DNA of 51,763 nt, from positions 1-51,763 of the forward strand of contig NZ_JAGSOH010000044.1 in assembly GCF_018139625.1 (NCBI RefSeq). Direction: 5' to 3'. How positions within the stretch are numbered: position 1 is the first letter of the stretch; each line of letters opens with the position of its first letter. This document shows positions 10,001 through 22,000 of this stretch, piece after piece. Position numbers and translations under genes: made by a program. This DNA comes from Actinospica acidithermotolerans. Its GTDB lineage: Bacteria; Actinomycetota; Actinomycetes; Streptomycetales; Catenulisporaceae. The notes beneath the pieces are model-generated. The model searched no databases. It was not told where the DNA came from and was given only the letters and a program-made list of their open reading frames with translations.

Positions 10001-13000
10001 TTCGAATAAGGAGAAGGCCAAGGCCTGGAGTGTGCTCAAGGCGGACCTCAAGCAGTCCTTCGCCGAGCGCTACACGGATCCGGCGGACGGCTGGGCGCGC
10101 CCGGTGACCGTGGCGGGCCTGTCCGGACCGGACGACCTGCGGCCGTACTACCGCTTCTCGGAGCAGTGGACGCTCTCGGCCGACGCCCGCGCCGCCAAGT
10201 TCACCGGGAAGTTCGACTACGAGGCCGAGTTGGCGCTCGTGCACGCAAAGGCCGAGCCCCAGTTCAGGCAAGCCGTTGCGCTGTGGGGTGGGACCCGGGC
10301 CGGCCGGCCGGGTCCCGACGGCAACGTCGTGAACGAGGCGCTGAGCACGTTCAAGAAGGATGTCGAGAAGTCCTTCGCGGAGATCAACGGCAGGCCGGGC
10401 GAGGGCTGGCGGCCGAACGGAGGCCAGGCGGTCGCGTTCGAGCCGACGCTGAGCGGGCTGACCGACGGGCTGCCTGGGTGGCTCGACCGCTACTTCCTGG
10501 CCCAGGCCAAGCTGGAGAGCGCGGAACACCGGTTCTGGTCCGCCTTCGAGCTGGCGATCACGAAGAACCATGAGGCCGCCGCGAGTCCGCTGTTCGCCGA
10601 CGCACGCGAAGGCGCCCAGTTCGCAGCGCTGAAGGAACTGGCCGACCCGAACGGGATCTGGAAGGACCTCGGCGCGAAGCTGCGGGAGGAGGTTGAGCAG
10701 CAGCGCATGCTGCACGACGATCCGGCCCAGCTCAGGCGGGCGATCGATACCAGGGTCCAGGATCTGCTGGGTTCGGTGGAGGAGCGGGTGAACCGGGCGA
10801 TCGATCTCGGGAAGGATCTGCGGAGTCTGCGCACGGCCGTAGACGACCTGGCGGGCGGTGACAAGGGAACCGGCATCAGATTGACCGGCAAGGTGGTCGA
10901 TCAGCTTTTCTGGAAGATCTCCGACGAGGAGTTCCGCGACGCGTTCGGCACTATGCGCGGTCGGACCGCCGTGGGAATTCCCACCTTCCGGCTGCTGCGC
11001 GAGGCGGCCGGCGAGTTCAACAGCAAACTGAGCCTGCGGATCGAGCACCTGGCCCAGGAGGCGCACTACTCAGACGTCCCGGCGATGGACCGGCTGCCGA
11101 TGCGGGAGTTGCTGACCGATCTGGACAAGTCCTTCCAGAAGATCAAGGATCTGCATCCCGACTTAGGCGAGCACACCGCCGTGATACACCAGGCTTTCAG
11201 CGACCTGGGCCAGGCGATCGCCGCCCGGCTCCAGCAGGCGCCGGTGCTGGCCAAGGCGCTCGAAGGCGGGCGCGTGGGTGCCCCGTCCGGCACGCTGGCC
11301 GATGCCTTGTCCGGTGGCGGGCGGCCGATCCTGGCCAAAGAGGTGAAGCAGATGGTCGCGGCGGACTTCGAGAAGATCCTCGAAAGCGATTCCGGCGCAT
11401 CGCAGGACCCGGCCGCAAGCGGGAAGGGTCTGCCCGGCGCGCAGTCCACGGCGGCCATGCCGCCCGCGCAGGCGCGCGCGCTGGTCAAGGGCGAATTGCT
11501 GAAGGTGGTCGATGAGCACTTGGCCTCGGCAGCCCCCTCCTGGAACGCTCTGCATGACGACCTGGTCCAGGCGCTCGGGCAGGCGCGCGAGACACATCCC
11601 GGCAGCGGGATCAGCGACCTGGCGCTCAAGCGGTTCGACGACGCGGCCGGCCGCCTCCAGGACCGCTTCCACGACGCGGTCAGCCTGGCCGACGGGCTGG
11701 CTGCGGCGCGAGTGGACGCGCTCCGCCTGGACCCCGGCGGGCACGGCCTCGGCCTTGGTTCGGTCACTCGTGTGGTGGCCGAGCGGGTCGACGCGCTGGC
11801 GCGCGGAGATTTCCGGGCGATCAACGGCTCCGGACAGGGCTTTGACATGCTACACCTCGACAACGCGTTGACCCGGAAGGCAGACGTCGCCGCCGATGAT
11901 CCCGGGGCGGCGGCCTTGGACCCCAAGGCGGCGGAACATGGCCGTGCGGGTGCGGCCACTGACACGACCTACGCCGAAGAGCCGGTCGCCCACCTCGCGA
12001 CGCCCCTGATGCGGGACGCCGTCGAGCATTTCGAGATCTCCATGTCGCGGCGGGTCACCGACTACTCCCTGCTGCTGCACGACGGCGGCGCACTGGGGGA
12101 GCGATTCTGGGCCGAGTTCGGCCGCACGGTGCGTTCTGATCTGACGAGAGCCGTCGACCACGCGGTCCAGGCGCATCCCGAGGCGGGCACGGACCTGGTT
12201 GAACTGGTGAAGGACCGGTTGGCCGACGCTTTCGACCAGGTGCACATCCAGGAGAGCCGGTTTGCGACGCCTACCTCCGAACAGGATGGCCTCCAGAGCC
12301 TCGGCGAGGTCTTCGCCGCGCAACCGGACCAGGTGGCCGCCAGCCTGCGGGCGATGATCTCGGGCGACTTCGAGTCGGTGGCGCGCGGGATCGGGCACGC
12401 CTCCGGATCCGCGCCGGAGGGCTTCGGCACGCTCTCTCGTGAGATCGTCGGAAAGCTCGAAGGCGCCGTCGGGAAGCATCTGGAACAGCATCCTGAGTTG
12501 TTCGGAGACGTGGTGCACGACCAGGCTGCCGTGAAGCAGGCCTGGACGGAACTCAAAGCAGTCGCGCAGAAGATCGTGGACGACGCGCAGCACGCCGACC
12601 TCGGCGCCCTGGATCCGAAGATCGGGGTGGAGTTCGGCAAGACGCTCGACTCGGTCAGGTTCCGGCTCGAGGATCAGTTCGTGCCGGAACTGCCGGAGAC
12701 TGCCGCGTTCACGCACCGCGACGCCGCCCTGAACCCCGGCGGGCGGCCGACCGCCGAGCAGTTCGGTCGGTTGTTGCGGGACAAGATCGCTGAGGTCCAG
12801 ACGGAACTGGCGAACACCGAGTGGGCCATTCGCGCACAGGTGCACGCGGAGACCGTCCCGCTGTTGCACGAGGTTCTGGCCACGAAGTTCAACGGTGCGG
12901 TAAACCAGCGCTTCGCGGACCGCGCCGCGTTGGGCCTGAGGTCCGAGGCGTCCAGTCTCGACGGTGCGGGACCACACGCGAACGACCCGGATTCCTTCAT

Positions 13001-16000
13001 CGTGCACACGGACGACACAGGCGCTGCGTTCACCCCGAAACCCGGCGCGGACATCTCGCGCACCACTCTCGCCGAGGTGCGCGGCTGGTTCGCGGACGAG
13101 GCCCTGGGCATCTACGCAGATCACCTCACCGCCCTCCACGGCCTGCGCGCGGCTGACCGGCTCGGTGATGCGAGTTTGGGCGAGCTCGACAGAGGGTTGA
13201 CTCGCGCTTTGGACGGCCTGGGCAGCGAACTAGACGCCAAGCTGGAGCACGCCGCCGCGCTCGACCGCGGCCTCCTCGACCTGCGCGCGGCTTTCGAGGA
13301 TGCGCACGCGAATTGGAACGCGCTCTTCCGCGGTGACAAGGCACTGTCACCGGAGGCGGTCAAGCGCGTCTGGAAACAGGTGGACAAGGACGCCCGCGAG
13401 GTCTTCCAGTTCATCCACGAGCCGGCGCCCGACAGCGGCTGGGAGGGCCTGTGGCACAAGCTCGGTGGAGTCGACGCCGTCTGGGATCGTGCCCTGCGGC
13501 GCTTGGAGGACGGGTTCCCCAGCCGGTTGCAGGTCGAGGAGGAACTCCTCGACGCGCTGCACGACGGCGCGGGGCAACTGCACGCCATCGGTTCGCGCCA
13601 TAAGGTGCCGGCCGCGCCAGCTGACGCACTAGCCACCGACTTCCGCACCGAACTGGTCACCGACTACCACCAGATCTTCAACCCGAAGTCCCAGTACGAC
13701 ATCGCCGCGTGGCTCAAGCACGAGGCCGCGAACGAGAACACCTTCGCCGACAAGCTTCGGGATTTGCGCAACCCACATCCCGTCACCAGCCGGGAGCAAC
13801 TCGCCGCGCTGTGGGGGAAGGCATTCGGCGACGCACCCCATACGGCTGAGTTACCGCACGACGGTGCCACGGCGTCCGTCGGCAGCTCCGGCGACCAGCA
13901 CGTCCGGCTGCCCCAGGCCCAGCAGGAGGTCCAGGCGATCGGGTCCGCCGAGAGCCGGTCCGGGCCCGACCGTCCGCCGCTGCCAGTCCGGGATTCCCTC
14001 CTCGATCCTGCCGACGCCGGTTTCGCCGGCGCCGAGCCGTCGCGGGCGCACGTCGCCGAGGCGTTCGCGGACCAGCACTCAGGCCCGGCCCGGAGCGACA
14101 TCGGCGCCGGCGCGCCCTTGCCCGAACTCTCCGCCCTCGCGCAGTCGACCATTTCGCTCGAGCATGCCACGGACAGTTTCGAACCCGGCTTGCCGTCGCG
14201 TACCACCGTGCCGCACCCGATCGACGCGTCCTCCGGATTCGACTTCGAGACCGACTTCGCCGCGCGAATGGCCACAGTGCCGCTGTTGCAGACGTTGAGT
14301 CCCGATCAGGTCACCGCGCTGAGGACGTCCGCGGCAGACGCATGGCGGGCGCACCTCGGCCGGCTCGAAACGTCGATTCCGCATGCGCCGGGCGAGGCGT
14401 CCTCCGGTGAAACTCTGCCGCAGAACACGGCTTCGTTCTACACGGACCTGATGAACACACTGCCGAGCCGGGCGATGTTCCTGAAGCACCACACGCTCCT
14501 GACGCCCCGCCCCGACTTCGAGGCCGACTTCGCAGCCAAGGTGGCGCAGACTCCTGCACTGCAGGAGTTGCCGACCCAGAAGCTCGAGGCGCTGAAGGCA
14601 TCCGCGATCAGGGACTGGGCAAAGCGTTTCGACAATGCCGAAAGTTCCGCTTACGTCGGGAGCCCGAAACCGACCGACCCGCTCCAGAGCCCGGCGATAC
14701 ACAGCTACCGAGACTCGTTGAATCTGCTGCCGGCGCGGGCAGACTACCTGGAGCGGCAGAGCACTTTCGAGACCCGCTTGCTCAAGGACGTCGCGACCGC
14801 GACGGCGAAATGGCTCGAATCCGGCCTGTCGCCGGAGAGCACACACGCCGCGAGCATCAAATTCCAGGCTGCGCTCCGCCGCGAATTCGCGAGCGCGCAC
14901 GCGTCCCTGCTCGAGCACGGTGCGGCTCCGGGCGACTGGCTCGAGTCCAAGTACCCGCTGCTGGAGAACAACATCGACGGCTGGGTGGGACTTGAGGCGC
15001 TCGCCCACACAGCCGTGCAGCGGATCGACGAAACCGCGCAATGGCTGCGGCTGTCGCTATCTGAGCAGCAGTACTCGGCCGCGCACACCACGCCGACGGG
15101 CCCGGAACCGCTCGAAGCCCTGGTGTTCCAGCTGTCCGGGGAGGTTGCCCAGGCCACGGTAAGCGCGCAGAAGTCGCTGTTGATAGCCTCCGGGTCGCCG
15201 GTCGATGCCGCCACGCGAGTGCGGTGGTTCCACGAGGACATGGCCGAGCGGTTCGACCTGGTAGCCGAGCAGTGGCTGACGGACGCCGGTGATGGCGCGG
15301 TCGTGCGCGCCATTCTGCCCGAGTTGCGCGCCGCGGCACTTGGAGAGCCAGGCTGGGCGGCTGAGACAGACCTCGCCGAGACTGCCCCCTCACCGGCATC
15401 GCCGTTGGACGCCCTGGGCGACGATTGGCCGCGTGCGCGCTTCGTCCGGCTGGAAGACCTCGCGCCGGACGAATACGGCGTCACGCCGTATCTGCCGACC
15501 TCCGAAGGCGCGGTGTTCGTCGCGGGCCCGTACGACGCGGCGGCTGACCGGATGCTCGTGGATGGTGTGTGGCGCACGTCACGCGAGGTGGCGCGGTGGA
15601 TCACCGCCGACGGCAGGCGGTGGCGCCCGGTGCGTCCGCAGCCTGTGGTGTTGATCGGCGGAGAACTCGGCGAATCGTCGTTCCCTGCGTCTGTGGCCGG
15701 TTTCCTCGAGGAGTCGGTCGGCGACGGCGAGCATCCGCTGGTGATCGCCACGAGCGGGCATCCGGTGTTGACGCTCGCCGGTGACTTCGTGGTGCCGCCG
15801 GTGACAAGGTCCTCGGGCCATGCCTTGGCGTGGCCGCAGGAGGTGGGCCAGGGCTGGGACATTCACGGCGCGAACGGCGAGCGGATAGCGCTGGGCTGGT
15901 ATCTCGACGACTCGCTCGGCCTGCTCGGCGTCGAGGTGCGGCGGGGATCAGTGCTTCCGGGCACGCCGATCGTGTGGAGTCACGGCCCGCAGACGCCGAC

Positions 16001-19000
16001 CGCGATGCTGCACACCGCCACACTTCTTCCCGCGCTGACCAGGCCTGTCGCGAACAGCGCGGCGGAGGTCGCGGCCCTCCCGGAGGTCTGGCTCGCGGCA
16101 CAGCGGGCGGTAGTGGAGCGCAGTCGGCCGCCCATGGTGCTCGGGCACGTGCCCAACATCGTGCGCCGGGCGCGGCTGCACGCGGCGATCCGGGCGGTGC
16201 TGGTCGAGAGCGCCGCGTTCGGCAAGGACGCCGGCGACGCGCTGGCCAAGGAGCTCGGACCGACCGGCGGCGCGCCCGACCTGGGCTGGCTGGGCGGCGG
16301 CGGATCGCGCTGGACCCGGCAGGAGCGGGGGCTGCTGCCCGGCGGCGTCGTAGGCTGGTCCGCCGCCTCCCCGCCGCAACGGACGATCGTCGACGAATAC
16401 GAGATGCTTGATTTGTCCCAGCCCGGGCCGTCAGGCGTCACGAGTTCCTCCTCCGCCCGCGATCCTGCCGCCGACGAGGCCGCCGACTACTTCGCTCCCT
16501 GGCGCGCGCCCGACAGCTCGCACCTGGGCAAGGGCAAGGCGCCGGAGACCGCATCGGCGCGCATCGAGCCGGCGACCGAGCCGAGCCGGGTCGCGCCCTG
16601 GTATGTCGAGGCCGACGCGCTCGGTGAGTTCACTGTCGAGGAGGTGAACCCCGAGAAGAACTCCGTGGGCGATGCGAACGCGGAGGCGCGGGCGATCATG
16701 GAGGCGCTCGGGCAGAGGGAGGCGATCGGGAAACTGTCGAACGGCGTTCGGCACGCGATCGAGCGGGAGATCGCGGGCCTGTTGGCGGAGCGGGACGGCA
16801 AGAAATGGGCGGCGCACCTGCGCAACGGCGTCCATGTCGAGGTCCCTGGGCACACCGTGTGGCTGCGGCCGGTGCTGCGCGGCGCGAGGCACGTGCCGAC
16901 CGAACAGCGCGCGCGGCGGGTCTATCAGGTCAACTTCGCCGGGATCAAGACCCAGCACACGCAACAGTGGGCGAGCCGCAACTGGCTCATCGGAGCGGCG
17001 CAGGCCACGCTCAACATCGCGAGTTCGGCGCTCACCGCCGTCGCCCCGGTCGCCCCGCGGGTGTCCCTGTCCTCCTCACGGCGGCACACGGCCAGCGCGG
17101 CCCTCGAGGTGGTCTCCGGACTCAAGGCGATGTCCGGGGGGGCCGAGAACTTCGCGGCGGCGGCCCTGGTGAAGGTCTACCTGGACGGGATCGAGCTGGA
17201 CCACGGCAGGGAACCGGTCGGCGAGCTGACCGTGACCTTCCCCCAATTCCTGACCCCGAGGCTGGCCAACCCGGTGGACTCCACCCGTCCGCCCGCGCAC
17301 CGGGCGCTGCCGGGCCGGCTCAAACTGCGTGCACAGTTCCTGCCCACCGCGCTCGACTCCGGCCCGGTGCTCGCGGACCTGCAAGCGAAGCTGCTGGCAG
17401 CCGGGGTGAAGGCCGGGCTGGTCGCCGAGATCTCTCGGGAGATCGCCGAGCAGATGCTCAGCGAGACCTCGGTGCGCAACCGCAGCCGGTGGCTGTTCAC
17501 CAGTGGTGACGTGTCCGACCCGATCCGGGTCAAATCCGGGCCGGCCAGGTTCGAGGGCGGGCTCACCATCGCGGCCGAGATCGAGTCCCTCGAGCCGCTG
17601 GACCCCGCGCCGCTCGCCGACGTCGCCGGTGAACCCGCACCGCCACCCCGAGTCCCGTTCCGCAGCGACATGGGTCTGGCCAGCACCATGAAGCATGCCG
17701 GCGGCCATGGCAGCGCCGCCAAGCTCGACCTGGCGTCCGACGTCGGCGGACTCGGCGGTGCCGGCCATCGGGCCGTCGGCTTCCTACTCGGGGCATTGAG
17801 CCTGGGTTCGGAACGCGGCTACTCCTCGTCGATCACCGCGCTCGCCATGAACAAGACGACGCTGATCCGCAAGGCGCCATTCAAGCGGTACCGTGCCGTG
17901 GTGCGGGTCACGATCAAGACGGACTCGACCACGCACCAGGTCGCCGATGCCGCGGCCAGCGTGCACTCGGAACTGCTCGTGCCGCTGCTGGAAGCCGCCG
18001 AGTTCGAGACGAAGGTGCTCGGCGCGGTGGTCTCGCCGGATCTGTCCGGGGCCGATGCGTGGGCCAGGGTCCGTTCCTCGGCCACTGTTCGGGCGCTGCT
18101 GGCCGGGGCCGCGGACGAAGGGGTCGAACCGCTGCGGGAGATGGAGCGGCCGGCGGTGCTGGATAACGCAGGCTCGCTGCGGGATCCCGAGCGGCCTGCG
18201 GTTCTGGACGCCCGCGGCCCGCACTCCACGCCCGATGACGACCCGATGCCCATCGCGACCGGGCGCGGCCAGGGATTCGGCATGCTGCTGTCGCTGACCG
18301 GCTCAGAGCGCGTCTACACCGACCTGCGCGACGTGCTGCACGTGCGGGTCGCCCAGATGCGCGCGAAGAAGAGCAGGATCAGCGTCGGGAACCAGGCCAT
18401 GGGCGGTGGCTCGGCGCGGCCGATCTACCGGGATGACAAGGCCGTCAAGAAGACCGACTGGTCACAGATCCACCGCGATCTGAGCGCCAAGTTCGGCAGC
18501 CCGGCGCTCGAGGCGGACCTCGCGGTCCTGCTCGCCGGCATCGAACATACAGCGCGGATCGGTGGCGTCACTTACGACATGGCCGTGATCGGGCACCTGC
18601 TCGACCGGCACGAGGACGGGGCGACCTCCGCCTTTGAGATGGCTGTCAACGCCCGCTCCACTGGAGGAATCACCACGTCCGTGGAGAAGAACCGCTCGGT
18701 GACCCAGGAGTTGACCATCGCGGGTGCCGCCCGGGTGAAGCTCAGTTCCCGAGTGCGCCTGGAGGCGGGAGATTTCGCAGTGACTCCGGGCCACACGCGG
18801 ATTCGGGGCAAGGGGCACGTGACCGGGACGAAGGGCTATCGCCGTACCGAGACCGACGGCGTGGTCGACGCCAGTGTGCGCACCATCGTCTACGAAGTCT
18901 CCATGCGGGTCGACGGCGGGCAGAAGGAGACCTGGTACATCCACAGCGGCGACCTGGTCGGCGAGGACGTGGTGGCCCGGATAGTGGTGGCCCCGCAACA

Positions 19001-22000
19001 TCTGGCGAGCCAGACCGAGGCGGTCCCGCCGGCTCCGACGGTGACCGAAGGCCAGAGCCCTGCCGAGCAGGCCGCTGTTCGGGCCGAACGGATCGGTCTG
19101 GTCGGCCGGATGTTGGACTTCTCCACCGGCGCCGAGGGTGTCTACCCGGCCTTCCTTATCGTCCCGGAGCTCGCCAGAGCCGTGAGCGATGCGCACGCCG
19201 ATCTCAACTCCCTGCCGCACCGGCCGGAACGCTGGGACTGGCCGGAGCAGATCCGCCGGATGTCCACCCCGACCGCGCTCCAGGCCCATTTCGACGCCCT
19301 CGTCAGCGAACGCGGCTGGGTGCAGCCGCTGCCGGAGGTGAAGGGATGGAAGCAGGCCGTGGCCTACCGGCTGCGCTTCGTCAACGGCCGCCTGCTCAAG
19401 TCCAGCGCCGGCGACGTGGAGATCGAGCACTACGGCCAGGCCATGGACCATCTCGACGGGACGGCCGGCCGGGAGTGGGGCGTGGAGCTCAGCGCCGCCG
19501 GCGGGCTGGTGGTCGAGTTCGGCGGCGGTGAAGGGTCCGGCGGGCACGAGCCGACCTCGACCCGGCGGGCCGGCAACCAGTTGAGCATCCGCGGGGCCGT
19601 GAACATCGACAGCCGGTGGGGCCGGGAACGCAGTGCCGGGCGCGGCCAGATCCGCATCACTCGTACCACCATGGCCGGCGTCGTGCACACCGTGCGCGGG
19701 GACGCGGTGCTCGAGGTCGACGTCATGCGGTGGAAGGGCGACAAGGAGCAGGTGCTCTCCGTCAACGTCAAGGTGCCCGACGGCCTCGACCTCTTGGTGC
19801 CGCACCGTCGGGCCGAGGATCTGGGTCTGCAGGTGCCGCCCGAGGCCGCGCCGGACGTCCCGCGGCCGCAGCCGGGCCTGCGGCGGGTGCCGGTCGATCA
19901 GGAACTCGCCTTCGGCGCCGCGCACGTCGAGGCTCTCGACGCCGACCAGGTGGGGCGGGAGATCCTCGGTGTGCTGCGCAGGCGCGGCGTACTATCCCCG
20001 CTCGGCACGATCCCCGGCGGCCGGCCGAACGGTCTTCAGCGCTGGGTCGAGGATCAGTTCTCCTCGCGGGAGTTGAAAAAGGAGATCCTCCGGCTGCGCC
20101 AGGGCATGATCCGCTGGCGCCCGCTGCCCGCGGTGTTCGGAGGCACCCGGCACCTCTGGATCAAGGTCACCGCGGACGTCGGGAGGATCACCGGCCAGCG
20201 GGCTCGGCTCGAGACCAAGCTGACACTGCGCCACGAGGACTACGCCCTAAGCGGCGAAGGCCGATCGCAGGGCCTCGACTCCGACATCGCGATACGGCTG
20301 CAGGGACACGGTGCCATCGCCGACACCGGGCTGGCGGGCGGGGATGTGGAAGTCGGCTACAAGCAGGAATCCGAGGTGAGCCACGGCACGGACACCAGCT
20401 CCAAGGACATCTTCCGGCTCGGCGCCTCGGACGGATCCGAGGAGTTCGAGCATGAGGTGACCTACAAGATCGAGATCGGCGTCACCCCGGAACCGCCGGA
20501 GTTTCTGCGCTGGCCGCAGGTCGGCTACAAGAAGTCCGTGCTGGGCGTGGGCAACCTCGGCGCGGCCATGCTGGGCTGGCGAGACGCGATGGAGCGCTTC
20601 TGGTACGGGCATCGCCCGTGGGCCTGGTTCGAGACGGTGACCACCCGACCGGCCGGAGGTGGAGCCGAGGCGCTCGGCGGCGAGGCCGCAGAGCCCCGGC
20701 CGATCACCGGATCCGTCCGGCTCGTCGTGCCCGGCCACCTGACCGAACTGGTGCCCGACGGTCCGGCGGCGGCGCGGACGGTTGCGCCGAGCGCCTTCGG
20801 CATCAATCCGCGCTGGGCCGAGCCGGGGCGCAGGGGCGCTATCCCGGACGAGGCGCTGGAGCGATTCGCCAAGGTGGTCTACCCGGTCATCACCCCGGCC
20901 GGCCTTGCGGCCGAGCGTTGGGCACCGCTGACCACCGTCGCCATCCGGCACCGGCCCGCGGATCTCGAGGCGCCAGGCGCCTGGCAGGTGCCCTCGTTCG
21001 GCTTCGGCCGACCTTCAGCCTTAAATGTCAACCACTTTAGTATGCTCAACAGTGGAATCGAGCGTCTGCTGCTGCACACCTACCACATGCCGCTGCGAGA
21101 CATCCCGGTGCGGGAGGCCGGCGCGCCCGGCCTGCCGGGCGACAAGCACGACATCGTGCTCGGCCTCGACATCGTCGATGTCCGACCGGTGACGAGGGGC
21201 GAGGTGCCGATCAGCGCGTCGTTCAAGACCCGGCGATACGCACAGCAGGGCACTGAGCCGAAGAAGAGCATCAAGCGCGGCAGCGGTTGGTTCGCCAGCG
21301 CCGCGATGACCGGGGGCGCCAGCGCGGGTGACACCCTGGCCGAGGGCGACCTCGGCGTCGGCCGCGGCGCGATGCACTTCGAGATAGAAGGCACCGAACC
21401 GGGCGAGGTGGCCGAGCGGGACGAGGAGGAGCGCACCGACTTCCGGTACTACCGGGCCGACGTCGTCCTGGTCATTCGCGGATCCCGCGGTACGCTGCGG
21501 GTCGGGGTGCCCGACGGCCTGTACTTCGCGTTGCGGGCGGAGGACGGGGATTGGGCCGAGGGGCAGCTGCCGGATGTGTTCCGCAGCCTCGGCGGCCAAG
21601 CCCCGCTGGACGAGCGCGTCGAGGCACTGCGCCCAGCCGACGACCGGCTGGTATCGGAGCAGCAGGTCGCAGCCCCGGTTGGGGCTAGCGGCAGGCGGTA
21701 CGAGCCGAAGCTCTCCTCGATTCCGGAGGAGGATGAGACCGTCGGGGAGTCCCCCAACGCGCGGTTCGACCTCGCCCCCGGTGCGCCGCCACGTGCTCCT
21801 CTGCCTGGCCGGCACGCGGCCGATTCGGGTGGGCACGGTGGTATCCAGAAGCGTGTCGACGGTCAGGTGCTGGAGAAGGAGACGAACGCGGTAGAGGTCG
21901 GGTTCTACACCATGGTCCGGCAGTTGCCTGAGGGCCATCCGCTGAAGCTGGTGGTGCCGCATTCGTATGAGGCGGACGATGTGGCGCGGATGGAAGGTCG

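Noticed and set aside
15400-16420. A Cys-protease or lonely-Cys type domain within the giant protein
   Set aside because: Proteins of this size near T7SS loci sometimes carry such domains, but there is no cysteine in the region.
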